Assembly: GCF_000374445.1 (NCBI RefSeq)
Contig: NZ_KB894430.1
Span: forward strand, 1 to 64,000
Reading direction: 5' to 3'
Source of the DNA: Actinokineospora enzanensis DSM 44649
GTDB taxonomy: Bacteria > Actinomycetota > Actinomycetes > Mycobacteriales > Pseudonocardiaceae
Length of the DNA: 64,000 nucleotides
This document shows positions 49,109 through 58,012 of the stretch, in pieces. Numbering within the stretch: position 1 is the first letter of the stretch; each line of letters begins with the position of its first letter. The notes under the pieces are model-generated. The model did no database searches. It had not been told where the DNA came from and worked only from the letters and a program-made list of their open reading frames with translations. The translations under genes and the position numbers were made by a program.

Positions 49109-49136
49109 AATCGTTCTTTGACTGACGTAGTTGCGG

Positions 49137-49499
49137 TCAGCGGTCACTGCTCGGATGTCTGGGCCCCCACTGCTCAGCAAGGTCTTCAAGGGCGGAGTGC
49201 ATGTCGGCCGTCAGGCCGGCCCGGTCATCGCTGATGCTCTCGGCCGTGATGACGACCGTGCCACGCCACGGGTAGTTGGGGTCGTAGCCGATGGCGCCGA
49301 GGACGTGGGCGGCCAGCGGGTTAGGTGGCATCGCCGCGGTGAAGGTGTCGTTGAACCAGGCCCGCAGGCGTCCCATGCCCTGGCTGGCCTTGTCGGGGAT
49401 GTGCCCGACGATGGCGCTCTGGAGCTCGTCGGCCGTGGTGGTGTGGAAGGTTAGGCCGTCCTGCGGATGCAGCACGGCGAACTCGACGTCGGCTGTCAT
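49137..49499 (-). CDS. Small unknown protein, possibly DUF3846-like
   Basis: A 120-residue protein. ADELQSAIVGHIPDKASQG, LRAWFND and PPNPLAAHVLG follow the layout of DUF3846-type proteins of actinobacterial mobile elements; the match is by eye. The same order (LHKAIVGHVAAV, LRWWFAP, PPNPLADAVLE) occurs in the protein at 51363-52151, so the two share a domain. Function unknown. Confidence 0.65.
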   Translation of the reverse strand: MTADVEFAVLHPQDGLTFHTTTADELQSAIVGHIPDKASQGMGRLRAWFNDTFTAAMPPNPLAAHVLGAIGYDPNYPWRGTVVITAESISDDRAGLTADMHSALEDLAEQWGPRHPSSDR

Positions 49500-49552
49500 G
49501 CTTATTCTCCCTGTTCAGAGGCATTAGGAATCTGCTTCACAATGCTTTGGCG

Positions 49553-50827
49553 CTAGGACTGCCCGCGGTCCTCGTCGTCGTCCTCCGGCGGTTCCTCCTC
49601 GGCCGACACGATCTGGGTGAGCTGGGTCCGCAGCGAGGTGATGTCGCTGCCCCGGTCGGCCGTGGCGAGCGCCGTGAGCAGCCGTGTGCGCAGCCTGGTC
49701 AGGTCGTCAGCAGCGGTTCGGTTGCGCTCGGCGGCGGCCGTCGCCTGCTCGGCTCGGGTGGTGAGCCGGGCAACCTGGCCGGTCAGGTCGGTGATTTGGC
49801 TGTTCAGCCCGGTGATCGTGTCGGCGGTCTCGCGCTCGGTCTCGCGGCGTTGGCGCTCGAACTCCGTCTGCTGGTCGTCCAGCTTGGCGTCGAACTCGGT
49901 GCGCTGTTCCTGCAGCTTGGCGTCGGCCTCGGTGCGTGCGTCGTTGAGCGCGTTCTCGCACTCGGTGCGTTGTCGATCGAGTTGCCCGCGCAAGTCGTCC
50001 GTGGCGGTGGTGAGCTGCTGTACGCGCGAGGTGAGTTCGCCATTGGCGCCGGTCAGCTCGCCGATCCGGGTGGCCTGCTCGGAGATCGTGGTGTTCGCCG
50101 TCGCCAGCGAGTCGGTGGCCTCCTTGGCGGTTTGAAGAGCGGCTCCTGCGCGGGTGTTGGCCTCCTTCTCCCGGTCCTCCGCTTCCCTCTTCGCTGTCTT
50201 GGCCTCGTCGCGTTCGACGAGCGCCGCGCCCTCGTTGCGCCGGGCTTCGGCGGCGTCGTCGACGGCCTCCTGCTTGGCGGCGAGTGCGTCGTTGCGGGCG
50301 ATGGTGGCGGCCTGGGTTTCCTGACGGGCCAGGTCGGCGTCAGCGACGGCCTGCTCGGCGCGAGCGAGCGCCTCGACGACTTCGCCGGCCAGGCGCCCGT
50401 CGAGCTGGGTGAGGTCGCCGCGCACGGGGTCGAGCACGGCGAACAGGGCGTCGAGGGCGGTGCGCAGGGCGTCGAGGTTGCGGGCCTGGGCGTCGACGTC
50501 GAGGTGGGACAGCGGGCCGGTGCCGCCGTAGACGGCCAGCCACAGGTCGTGGGCGTCGTCGAGGCGGGCGCAGGTGACGCCCTTGCCGCGGTGGTCCTGG
50601 CCCCAGACGTGCTCGCAGTGCCTCGGGCGCGGGCCTCCGCCCCTGCTGGCCGGTTTGCGCGGGTAGCGCTGGCAGAACTCGCACAGCTCCGGGTCGGCGA
50701 GCCGTTCGCGCCTTTCGTCACCGCGACGCAAGGCCGGAGGGGTGGGAGGCCGCTCGGCCAGCGCGTTCGCGTCGCTCTCAGCTGCCTCACCAGGGGAAAC
50801 AGCCGGGTCGCGCTCATCCTCTGTCAT
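49553..50827 (-). CDS. KfrA-like coiled-coil plasmid protein with zinc motif
   Basis: A 424-residue protein. Residues 48-85 carry CEFCQRYP, HCEHVWG and VTC, a likely zinc site. From about 115 to 410 it is one long coiled coil with heptad-like Glu/Ala/Arg/Thr repeats (ARQETQAATIARNDALAAKQ, EFERQRRETERETADTITGL). The shape is that of KfrA proteins, plasmid-encoded DNA-binding coiled coils that help partition and repress their own gene. The N-terminus here is a zinc motif instead of the usual KfrA HTH. Palindromes directly upstream fit autoregulation. Confidence 0.7.
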   Translation of the reverse strand: MTEDERDPAVSPGEAAESDANALAERPPTPPALRRGDERRERLADPELCEFCQRYPRKPASRGGGPRPRHCEHVWGQDHRGKGVTCARLDDAHDLWLAVYGGTGPLSHLDVDAQARNLDALRTALDALFAVLDPVRGDLTQLDGRLAGEVVEALARAEQAVADADLARQETQAATIARNDALAAKQEAVDDAAEARRNEGAALVERDEAKTAKREAEDREKEANTRAGAALQTAKEATDSLATANTTISEQATRIGELTGANGELTSRVQQLTTATDDLRGQLDRQRTECENALNDARTEADAKLQEQRTEFDAKLDDQQTEFERQRRETERETADTITGLNSQITDLTGQVARLTTRAEQATAAAERNRTAADDLTRLRTRLLTALATADRGSDITSLRTQLTQIVSAEEEPPEDDDEDRGQS

Positions 50828-50849
50828 GATCGAGATTCTACACGACTAA

Positions 50850-50886
50850 GTTAGAAAACTCTAACTGGTAGTCTTAGTTAGCTAAC
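50850..50886. promoter_or_regulatory. Two GTTAG/CTAAC operator palindromes
   Basis: GTTAGA-AAAC-TCTAAC (50850-50865) and GTTAGCTAAC (50877-50886) share the half-sites GTTAG and CTAAC. They begin 23 bases before the start of the KfrA-like gene in an AT-rich patch that should contain its promoter. Confidence 0.65.
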
Positions 50887-50910
50887 CTTGACTAGACAAG
50901 GAGTCATGTT

Positions 50911-50932
50911 TTCGATAACCTGTGTTATCGAA
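50911..50932. promoter_or_regulatory. Perfect 9-bp inverted repeat, operator or site-specific binding site
   Basis: TTCGATAAC and GTTATCGAA form a perfect palindrome with the spacer CTGT. It is 78 bases before the rightward operon starting at 51010 and 84 before the KfrA-like gene. It could be an operator for the rightward operon or a centromere-like site. Confidence 0.6.
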
Positions 50933-51009
50933 TACAAGTAGATCTTTGTGCGTCGTGTGCGGCCCGAGCGCGGTCGTGGTGCCCGGCGCGGACTGGGGAG
51001 GCGGGGCCT

Positions 51010-51366
51010 GTGGAGACGACCGGGATGACAGCGGACGAGCTGCTCGGCGGGTGGGCGGCCGAGCGAGCGCGGCGCGAGCAGGCCAACCAGCAGCTCGTCG
51101 CGATGACCGCGCCGGCGGCGTACCGCGAGGGGGACTACGTGACCTTCGTGCTGGTCGCGAACGTCACGGCGACGGTCCGGATCGTCGAGATCGACGACGA
51201 CGGTGGGACCAGCTACGCCTTCAGCAACGGGCAGATCGGGGCGTACCGCGATCACCGGGTACTGACGCTCTGGCGGGTAGCTACCCCTGACGAGGTCGAG
51301 CTGTTCGAGGCGCACGCCGTCGACCAGCTCGGCGAGCGGGTCGCATTGCCGGTGGGCGCGCGATGA
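51010..51366 (+). CDS. Unknown 118-residue protein
   Basis: GTG 51010 stands eight bases after GGGGAGG; ATG 51025 is an alternative. An N-terminal charged helix (LGGWAAERARREQANQQLVA) is followed by strands (YVTFVLVANVTATVRIVEID) and a helical end. Its stop overlaps the next start by four bases. First gene of the rightward operon. Confidence 0.7.
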   Translation: METTGMTADELLGGWAAERARREQANQQLVAMTAPAAYREGDYVTFVLVANVTATVRIVEIDDDGGTSYAFSNGQIGAYRDHRVLTLWRVATPDEVELFEAHAVDQLGERVALPVGAR

Positions 51367-52151
51367 GCAGCACCGAGAACGGCAGGCGCGACGAGTTTCA
51401 GCCGCCAGCGGCGTCGGACCGGTTCCGCAAGTGGTGCGCGAGGCACTACGCGCGGTCGTCCGGACAGCAGTGGCGCGTCATCTCCTGGATGTGCTGGACG
51501 GTGGTCGCGGTCGCTATTGGGGTCGGGCCGATGGCCCTCCTGCTGCTGGCCGATCTCCCAATCTTCGGGGTCGTCTGGTTCGCCGTGGCCGTGCTCGCGG
51601 TGGCCTGGGTGGCTCCGGCCACCCTGGACTGGATCGAGGCGGCGATCCCTGGACCCGTCCGCCGTGATGAATACGCGCTCCTGCTGCCTGACCACGCGGA
51701 GTTCCGGTCGGTGCCGACCACGCGTCTGCACAAGGCGATCGTGGGGCACGTCGCCGCCGTCCACCATGCCGACGGCGGCTCGCTGCGTTGGTGGTTCGCC
51801 CCCGACCCCGACGACACGCAGCCACCCAACCCGCTCGCGGACGCGGTGCTCGAACGGTTCGTTCAGCGCAGTTGGGACCGTGTCGGCGAGGGCTCCCCGG
51901 TGGGCGGGTTCCGTGGCCCGGTGGTCGTGACTCTCCGGCCGGGCCTATACGGCAATCTGGGCCTTAGCCGCGCCGCGCGGGAAGCCCTCGACACCCTCGT
52001 GGCGGTGTACATGACCGGCGAACTGCCGCCGGGGGCCTTGACCCGTGAGGAGATGCTCGCCCAGCTGATCAACGGTCTCACTGCCGCCGCGGAGCGGGTC
52101 GGTCAGAGCACCATCGACACAAGCTCACCGAAGAGGGGTGACCAGCGATGA
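51363..52151 (+). CDS. Membrane protein with the 49137-type domain
   Basis: A 262-residue protein. After a basic N-terminus it has two transmembrane segments at about 43-62 and 67-88. The cytoplasmic part from about 105 onward contains LHKAIVGHVAAV, LRWWFAP and PPNPLADAVLE, shared with the small protein at 49137-49499, followed by GPVVVTLRPGLYGNLGLSRA. Coupled at both ends by ATGA-type overlaps. Function unknown. Confidence 0.7.
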   Translation: MSSTENGRRDEFQPPAASDRFRKWCARHYARSSGQQWRVISWMCWTVVAVAIGVGPMALLLLADLPIFGVVWFAVAVLAVAWVAPATLDWIEAAIPGPVRRDEYALLLPDHAEFRSVPTTRLHKAIVGHVAAVHHADGGSLRWWFAPDPDDTQPPNPLADAVLERFVQRSWDRVGEGSPVGGFRGPVVVTLRPGLYGNLGLSRAAREALDTLVAVYMTGELPPGALTREEMLAQLINGLTAAAERVGQSTIDTSSPKRGDQR

Positions 52152-53011
52152 CCCATGACCACTCGACCGACGACACCGCGGAGACGACCGACCTGCTGGA
52201 GCGGGCGCGTGAGTTGGTTCGGGCCCGCGCCGCACAGCTGGGTACGTCCGTACCCGGCGCAGACGACCGGAAGATCGTGGTGCTGGTCGACGAGGCCAGC
52301 CAATTCCTCGGCGACGCGGCGGCCACCAGGGACGGGACGAGCATGGCCGAGCTGATGCGCCGGCACCTCCACGAGATGCGTGACCCGCGCGCCGCCGTCT
52401 ACGAGAACTGCCCCGTCTGCGGTATGACGCCGCGCTGGTACGACGGCAGTCAGTTCGGCTGTTCCTGCTGTTCGGCGACGTCGTCGAGTTTCGTGGGCAG
52501 ACTGCTGCCGATGTCCGCCGAGCATCTGCGCGAGGCTGTCGAGCTGGCCGTCGCCCACGACCGCGAGGACGTCGCGACTGCGCTGCGCGCAAGTGCGCAG
52601 GTCTTCGCTGGCACCCTGCGGCTCCGGTTCGAGCCCGCCGACAGTTCCAGGGCCGAGATCCAGGCCGACGCCCAGGTGCACGTGTGGCAACCCGGCCCTG
52701 GCGTGTACTTCGTGGTGGTCCGGAGCCAGGCCGCCGCAGCCGACTGCGCCGAGACCGGCTGGGCCGACGAGAACATCGCGATCACCCACTACGACCTCAC
52801 CGGCCCGCAACCGGTGCGCCGCGTCGGCGCCGCCGTCTCGGCCGCGGCCGGGGTGCCCGAATCCGTGGCCGACGAGCTGGAGGCGTTCCACCGCACGCTT
52901 GCGGACGCGACGACGGCCTGGGTGGGCGGCGTGCGCGAGCTGCGCGAGCTCGACGCGCCGCTGCTGCCCGCGCAGCGCGGCTGGCCCAAGCCCCGGAACC
53001 CCGTGTCCTGA
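52148..53011 (+). CDS. Unknown protein with Cys-rich centre
   Basis: A 287-residue protein coupled to the preceding gene. Residues 30-70 read like a helical region; CPVCGM and CSCCSAT (about 88-105) form a likely zinc knuckle. A middle strand region (AQVHVWQPGPGVYFVVVRSQ) and a helical end follow. No family is recognised. Confidence 0.68.
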   Translation: MTHDHSTDDTAETTDLLERARELVRARAAQLGTSVPGADDRKIVVLVDEASQFLGDAAATRDGTSMAELMRRHLHEMRDPRAAVYENCPVCGMTPRWYDGSQFGCSCCSATSSSFVGRLLPMSAEHLREAVELAVAHDREDVATALRASAQVFAGTLRLRFEPADSSRAEIQADAQVHVWQPGPGVYFVVVRSQAAAADCAETGWADENIAITHYDLTGPQPVRRVGAAVSAAAGVPESVADELEAFHRTLADATTAWVGGVRELRELDAPLLPAQRGWPKPRNPVS

Positions 53012-53073
53012 ACAGCAAGACCCAGCCGAACCGTCCTTGATCGACCACGAAGACTGAGGGAGTTGACCGCAGC

Positions 53074-53523
53074 ATGAGCAGCACGCCGACCGAGACCATC
53101 GCCTCGTTCGCCCACGAGGGCATCACCTACGAACTGGACCACCTCGGGATCGCGCAACCCGAGCAGTGGGGGCAGGTGGCGATCTATGCCGACGGCGACA
53201 TGGTCGGCGAGGTGGTGGTGGAGTTCCCCGCCGCGTCCCACGCCGAGACCAAGTACCCGGCGCTGCCGGACGCCGCCGTGCTCGCGGAGCTGGCGTGCCA
53301 CGAGCTGGCCATCGACGCCGGTGCGCCGGATCAGATGACCCTGCGGTTGGACAACCGTCCGGTCATGGCGGCCTGGTGCGGCGGACATGCCCCGGACGAT
53401 CCCGGCAGCGACGTCCTGCTTGTCGACGTTCCGGACGCCGGGCGGGCGGTGATCGTGCTTGGGCAGACCGTCGAGCGCACCGAGACCGGCTTCCGCAAGG
53501 TCGACGCCCGAACCGCGATCTGA
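53074..53523 (+). CDS. Unknown 149-residue protein
   Basis: GAGGGAG lies 13 bases before ATG 53074. The protein is rich in strands (SFAHEGITYELDHLGIAQ, GQVAIYADGDMVGEVVVEF, DVLLVDVPDAGRAVIVLGQ) with an acidic composition. No motif is recognised. Same direction and close spacing as its neighbours. Confidence 0.65.
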   Translation: MSSTPTETIASFAHEGITYELDHLGIAQPEQWGQVAIYADGDMVGEVVVEFPAASHAETKYPALPDAAVLAELACHELAIDAGAPDQMTLRLDNRPVMAAWCGGHAPDDPGSDVLLVDVPDAGRAVIVLGQTVERTETGFRKVDARTAI

Positions 53524-53587
53524 GCGGCGGATTACGTGCAAGGTGTCATCTCGACACAAACCTCCAGTGGCTAAAGGAGAACGGCAG

Positions 53588-53947
53588 ATGAACTCAGTGA
53601 CGGACGACCGACTCGCACGGATCGCCCAGTTCGAGACCAAGCTTCACCAGGCGATCGACACGCTCTCGGCGGTCATCGAGGACCCGGAGTTGAGCGACTA
53701 CCAGCCGCGGCGCACAGCGCTGCTGGACGCGCTGAACTGGCTGGAGATGGAGGCAACCTGCGGTGACTGCATCGAGGGCCGCTGTCACTGGGGCGGTGAG
53801 AAGTCGCGTGCGTCCATCGCCGCGGCGGAGGCCGGCCGCGAGTACGTCGAGCCAGGGGTGGGGCGGTGTGGCTGCGGTCGGCACGAGATCAGCGTGCAGG
53901 CACGGCAGCGCCGAGCGCGGCTGCGCGCGGCCGGGATCCTGTCATAG
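53588..53947 (+). CDS. Small protein with zinc-like Cys/His motifs
   Basis: A 119-residue protein with AAAGGAGAACGGCAG before its ATG. The first 55 residues are helical. CGDCIEGRCHWGGE (about 58-71) and CGCGRHE (about 97-103) could bind one zinc together. A basic helical tail (RQRRARLRAAG) follows. Nucleic acid binding is possible but unproven. Confidence 0.68.
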   Translation: MNSVTDDRLARIAQFETKLHQAIDTLSAVIEDPELSDYQPRRTALLDALNWLEMEATCGDCIEGRCHWGGEKSRASIAAAEAGREYVEPGVGRCGCGRHEISVQARQRRARLRAAGILS

Positions 53948-54040
53948 CCACCCCTGTGCCCGAGGTCGCATCGGCATCGGCGTGACCAGGGCCGACGACC
54001 TTCTTCACCACGAGCATTGACCAGGAAGGACTTCACCACC

Positions 54041-54958
54041 GTGACCGAGGACGAGGCGGCCCGCCGACGCGCCTATCAGGAGCTGTACGAACGGCACCGC
54101 CAGAGTCAGCTCGCCCGGATCTCGACCGGCGGTTTCACGTACATCCACGACCGCGCCGACCCGCAGGCGCAGCTCGCCCGCCGGATTGGCGCCGCGCTGG
54201 TCGAGGCCGGGTTCACCCTCTACGACCGGGTCGCGGAGGACCCGCTCGGCGGAGCGATGATCATGCCGCGCACCGATCCCGAGGGCGGGGTGTACGTGGG
54301 CTGGACTATCCCCGACGAGCTCAGCAACGACTCCAGCAGGCCGGCGCTGCGCGCCCACATCACCAGGACGATGAACCAGGCCGTCCACGACGTCCTGGAG
54401 GCCTACGGCTTCGACGTCGGCGAACACCATCACCCTCTGCTGGTCACGTTGGGCCCGGATCCCGAGCGTGCCCTGGAGGAAGAGCTCGACGAGTTCGGTG
54501 AGCACGTGGTTGAGCTGTGCAACCAGGTTCGTCCCGGCGGTCACATCCCCACCGAGTGGCCCGAAGCCGACCAGATTGCCGTGGCGCTCGTGCTCCTGCA
54601 GCACTGGCACATCCAGGAGATGAACCGCACGCCCCGCGACGCGGCCCGCGAGCTGTTCGACGGGCAGGAAGTCAACCCGATGGCCTGGATCGAGTCGATG
54701 CGAACCGCGCTCGGGCTGCCCACGCGGGACCTGTGGTCCGCCGACTCGAGGCTGCCGATCACGGCGCTGCGCGTCCGGGCGGAGGGTCTGGTCGACTTCG
54801 AGCCGACCGACGAGGAACTCGCCGCGGTGTGGTCCGACGAGGAGTTCGCGGCCGAAGCCACGATCTTCGGCTGGGACGACGCGAAGGTCCTCGACCGGCT
54901 GCGCACCCACCTCACCACCCTGGGGTCGCTGCGGGCGCTCGGACCCGACGACCAGTAA
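54041..54958 (+). CDS. Unknown 305-residue acidic protein
   Basis: GTG 54041 follows GGAAGGA by ten bases; a TTG at 54017 is less likely. The N-terminal helix (RRRAYQELYERHRQSQLARI) leads to an alpha/beta region (GGAMIMPRTDPEGGVYVGWT) and a mainly helical second half. No family is recognised. It lies directly before the integrase gene. Confidence 0.65.
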   Translation: MTEDEAARRRAYQELYERHRQSQLARISTGGFTYIHDRADPQAQLARRIGAALVEAGFTLYDRVAEDPLGGAMIMPRTDPEGGVYVGWTIPDELSNDSSRPALRAHITRTMNQAVHDVLEAYGFDVGEHHHPLLVTLGPDPERALEEELDEFGEHVVELCNQVRPGGHIPTEWPEADQIAVALVLLQHWHIQEMNRTPRDAARELFDGQEVNPMAWIESMRTALGLPTRDLWSADSRLPITALRVRAEGLVDFEPTDEELAAVWSDEEFAAEATIFGWDDAKVLDRLRTHLTTLGSLRALGPDDQ

Positions 54959-55031
54959 CCCGGACCGACGTAGCCGGCGAAGTCCCCGACGTCCATCGCG
55001 AACGAGCACACCAGCCCAGAGGAGGAAGAAC

Positions 55032-56306
55032 GTGAGCTCCAGCCTCGTGCTGGCCGAACCGGCGTTCGTGCAGGAGTACCCGGAACTGCAGAACACCGGC
55101 GTGCCGGACTGGCTGCCGTTCGCGATGGAGCAGACCGTGAAGTGGCTGACCCTGAGCTACGAGGGCAGCCACCGCAACGGCGGCAGCGAGAACACCACCA
55201 AGAACTACGCGATCGACCTGGGTGTGCCGCGCGCGATGCAGACCTGGCGCGAGCCGGTCACCGGCAAACGCGGGCGCCGTTCACCCGGCCCGCGGCCCCA
55301 GGCGTTCCTGCGCTGGTGCGCGGCCTTCGACGTCAACCCGTTCACCGACGTCGACGTCGACCTCGCCCACGCGTGGACGCGGTACGGCCGGTTCTGCGGT
55401 GACGCGGACACCACGCTGCACCGCCGTGTCGGCGCGATCAGCGCCTGGTACTCGGCCATGCGCCGCCGCGAGCACACCACGATCGTGTTCGCCGACCTGA
55501 TCACCAGGCAGGACCGTGAAAATCTCGGCATCACCGCCGTTCCGGCCTCGCCGACGGTGGCCGCGCCGCTGGCCGTGGTGCAGGCGGTGCAGGTCGCCGC
55601 ACTACTGGACCCCTCGCCCCTGCGGACCCGCAACCGCGTGATCGCCGAGCTGCTGCCCGGCACCGGCCTGCGCGCGGCTGAGCTGTGCAACCTGGACCTC
55701 GACGACCTGCACCGCTCCGGACCTGGTGGCGTCCCCGCGCTCTACGTGCGCGGCAAGGGCGGCAAGTACCGCTGGGTCGCGCTCGACGACCACGAGATCG
55801 CGCTCATCGACGACTACCTGCCCGACCGGGTTCCCCCGGACACCGGCACCGACGTCACCCTCGCCGGACAGGTCGGCACCCGGCCCGCCGTGGCCCAGCC
55901 GCTGCTCACCTCGAGCACCGGACGGCGACTCTCGACGCAGGCGATCACCTACGTCCTCAACCGGCTCGGCCGCCTGCTCGACCCCGCCTCCGATCACCCC
56001 ATCGTCGCCGAGGCCGCGCTCGTCCTGGCCGACGCCGGGCGGCTGCACCCGCACCAGCTCCGGCACGCCCACGCCCAGGAGGCCGACGACGCCGGCGCCT
56101 CGCTCAACCGGATCCGGCTGCAGCTCGGTCACGCCTCGCTGGCCACGACACAGCTCTACCTCGACAACGGCACCAACCTGCGCAAGTCCACCTCCGTGGT
56201 GGTCTCCCGGCTCATCCGCCAAGGCGTCGACCTCAGCACGCTTCCCACCGACGGCATCCGGCTGCGCGCCCTCCCCGAACTCGAGGACGAAGCGGAGCGC
56301 TCCTGA
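55032..56306 (+). CDS. Tyrosine recombinase / integrase
   Basis: A 424-residue phage-type integrase starting at GTG after GGAGGAAGAAC. The N-terminal half (about 30-170) includes a SAM-like DNA-binding domain. The catalytic domain shows Arg214 in TGLRAAELCNLDL, Lys245 in RGKGGKYRW, HQLRH (His341-Arg344), LGHAS (His367) and the nucleophile Tyr376 in TTQLYLDNG. It could integrate the element or resolve multimers. No tRNA gene or clear attachment core was found next to it in this window. Confidence 0.92.
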   Translation: MSSSLVLAEPAFVQEYPELQNTGVPDWLPFAMEQTVKWLTLSYEGSHRNGGSENTTKNYAIDLGVPRAMQTWREPVTGKRGRRSPGPRPQAFLRWCAAFDVNPFTDVDVDLAHAWTRYGRFCGDADTTLHRRVGAISAWYSAMRRREHTTIVFADLITRQDRENLGITAVPASPTVAAPLAVVQAVQVAALLDPSPLRTRNRVIAELLPGTGLRAAELCNLDLDDLHRSGPGGVPALYVRGKGGKYRWVALDDHEIALIDDYLPDRVPPDTGTDVTLAGQVGTRPAVAQPLLTSSTGRRLSTQAITYVLNRLGRLLDPASDHPIVAEAALVLADAGRLHPHQLRHAHAQEADDAGASLNRIRLQLGHASLATTQLYLDNGTNLRKSTSVVVSRLIRQGVDLSTLPTDGIRLRALPELEDEAERS

Positions 56307-56322
56307 CAGTGGGTGCGCGGGC

Positions 56323-56547
56323 TCAGTCGTCGTGGCGGCGGCCGAATTCCACTCGGTCAACGAGCAGGACGACACCCGACCCAAGGACGACAACGGGCAG
56401 CACGGTGAGGAAGTCACGAACCCAGTCACCGCCGGGGAACACCGAGACGACGGTCGTGATCACCAAGCACAGCAGAAGCTCACTCGCGGCCAGCGCGCCG
56501 AAGAAATAACGGGAACGCAGTTGGCGGCCACCCCTGCGCCCAGCCAT
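56323..56547 (-). CDS. Small two-segment membrane protein
   Basis: A 74-residue protein whose ATG 56547 stands six bases after TTGAGG. A basic N-terminus (MAGRRGGRQLRSRY) is followed by transmembrane segments at about 16-37 and 45-63. It converges with the integrase gene, and is divergent from the HTH gene at 56710. Function unknown. Confidence 0.6.
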   Translation of the reverse strand: MAGRRGGRQLRSRYFFGALAASELLLCLVITTVVSVFPGGDWVRDFLTVLPVVVLGSGVVLLVDRVEFGRRHDD

Positions 56548-56709
56548 AGCCAGCCTCAACATACCCCGAACAGCGGTACACACTCCATGATCACAAGTGT
56601 ATTCGATGGCGTCGGGTATGCCGACCCTGTCTTGTTTCCCCGAGCCCCACGACCGTATTGGCGCAGGTAGTACCATTGTGAATCTGAATCGCAATGAGTG
56701 GAGGGCGAC

Positions 56710-57948
56710 GTGGCGAAGGGCAAGGGCCCCGCGATGCGGAAGCTGGCGCAACTCGTCGCGAGACGTGTCCAGATCCGCGTGGACGCCGACTACTCCACGG
56801 AGGGCCGCAGCACGAAGTGGCACCTGACGTGGGACAACGGCCCGACGGCGGACGTCATGCGCCGGCATGTCCGGGCGGTGGCCACGTCGGTGCCCGGCCT
56901 GGACGTAGCCGAGGTCGGCTACCGCCGCGACTACAGCGATCGGCACGTGGTCGCGGCGTGGCTTCGCCGGGCAGAACGCGACGATCGGGTCGACGGCGGC
57001 CGGTGGGCGGCCGAGGGCTACTTCCAGGAGACCGGCTTTCCCGCCGACATCGCCGGCGACGACCCGCTGTGGGAACTGGTGGACTACGCCTTCGCCCTCT
57101 GCGGCGGACCGGATGCCTACGCCGAACGCGTCATCGAGCACGTGGCGAAGATCGGCCTGCGTGGGCTGCGCCTGGAGCAGTGGCTCGACCAGCCCGACGA
57201 TCTCGATTCCGACAGCGTGCGGCGCCGGGTAGCTCCGCTGCTGGATGCCTCGGGGCTGTCGGAACGCACCCGACGAAACCTTCACGCGGTCGCGGCGGAC
57301 ATCGTGCGGGATCTCGCGGGCAACGGTCCGCGCCACGCCGATCCTCGGGTGCGCGTGCTGGTCGCCGAAGCCGCCCGCGCCGCGCTGACGCAACCTGTTG
57401 ACGACGAGCAGCGGCGGCAGGCACTGGAATGCGTCGCGGACGGCACACCGCTCTACAAGCTGAGCTCCCGGATCGGGAAGTCGGAGTCCACACTGGTCAA
57501 ACGCTGGAACCCGGCCGACTTCAACCGAGACCTCGCTCCGCTGGCCTGGCTCCAACAGCACGAAGAACGGTGGGCGCAGGCCTGCACCGACGCCGTCGCC
57601 GAGGTGCGGGCGAACCGCGAGCTGGCCGAGGGCCGCGACATCTGGCTGCTGCTGTCGTCGCTGGAACGAGCGGCTCAGGACAGCGGTGCCGGATGGCAGC
57701 GGCTGATGGAAACACCGCAGACGGCACGGAAGCTGCTGGTCGCGGTGCCGGAGACGTTCTCTCGGATACGCCAGGACCGGCTGACGTACCGCACGCTGGG
57801 CGGCGAACCCGAGGACGGCGAGCTGGCCGCCGGGCCGGCGCTGCACCGGCTGGCCGACATGCTGGCGCAGTACGACACGGCGCCGCCTCCTCGGCGCCGT
57901 GGTGGTGCACACCCTGGACGTTCACCACGGTCCGCTGCCTCCGACTGA
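56710..57948 (+). CDS. Unknown protein with an HTH segment
   Basis: A 412-residue protein. GTG 56710 is chosen because GGAGG lies five bases upstream; a GTG at 56698 is in frame. Near residue 245-265 the sequence GTPLYKLSSRIGKSESTLVK reads as a helix-turn-helix. The N-terminal 130 residues are alpha/beta, and helices follow. It stands before the TOPRIM-like gene, an arrangement that may represent a replication or repair module. No family is recognised. Confidence 0.68.
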   Translation: MAKGKGPAMRKLAQLVARRVQIRVDADYSTEGRSTKWHLTWDNGPTADVMRRHVRAVATSVPGLDVAEVGYRRDYSDRHVVAAWLRRAERDDRVDGGRWAAEGYFQETGFPADIAGDDPLWELVDYAFALCGGPDAYAERVIEHVAKIGLRGLRLEQWLDQPDDLDSDSVRRRVAPLLDASGLSERTRRNLHAVAADIVRDLAGNGPRHADPRVRVLVAEAARAALTQPVDDEQRRQALECVADGTPLYKLSSRIGKSESTLVKRWNPADFNRDLAPLAWLQQHEERWAQACTDAVAEVRANRELAEGRDIWLLLSSLERAAQDSGAGWQRLMETPQTARKLLVAVPETFSRIRQDRLTYRTLGGEPEDGELAAGPALHRLADMLAQYDTAPPPRRRGGAHPGRSPRSAASD

Positions 57949-58012
57949 GTTCCACGTACTCGTCCGGTCCTCGAGGGGGTTGTGCTGAGGATCGGCCGGC
58001 GGACGATGGGGA

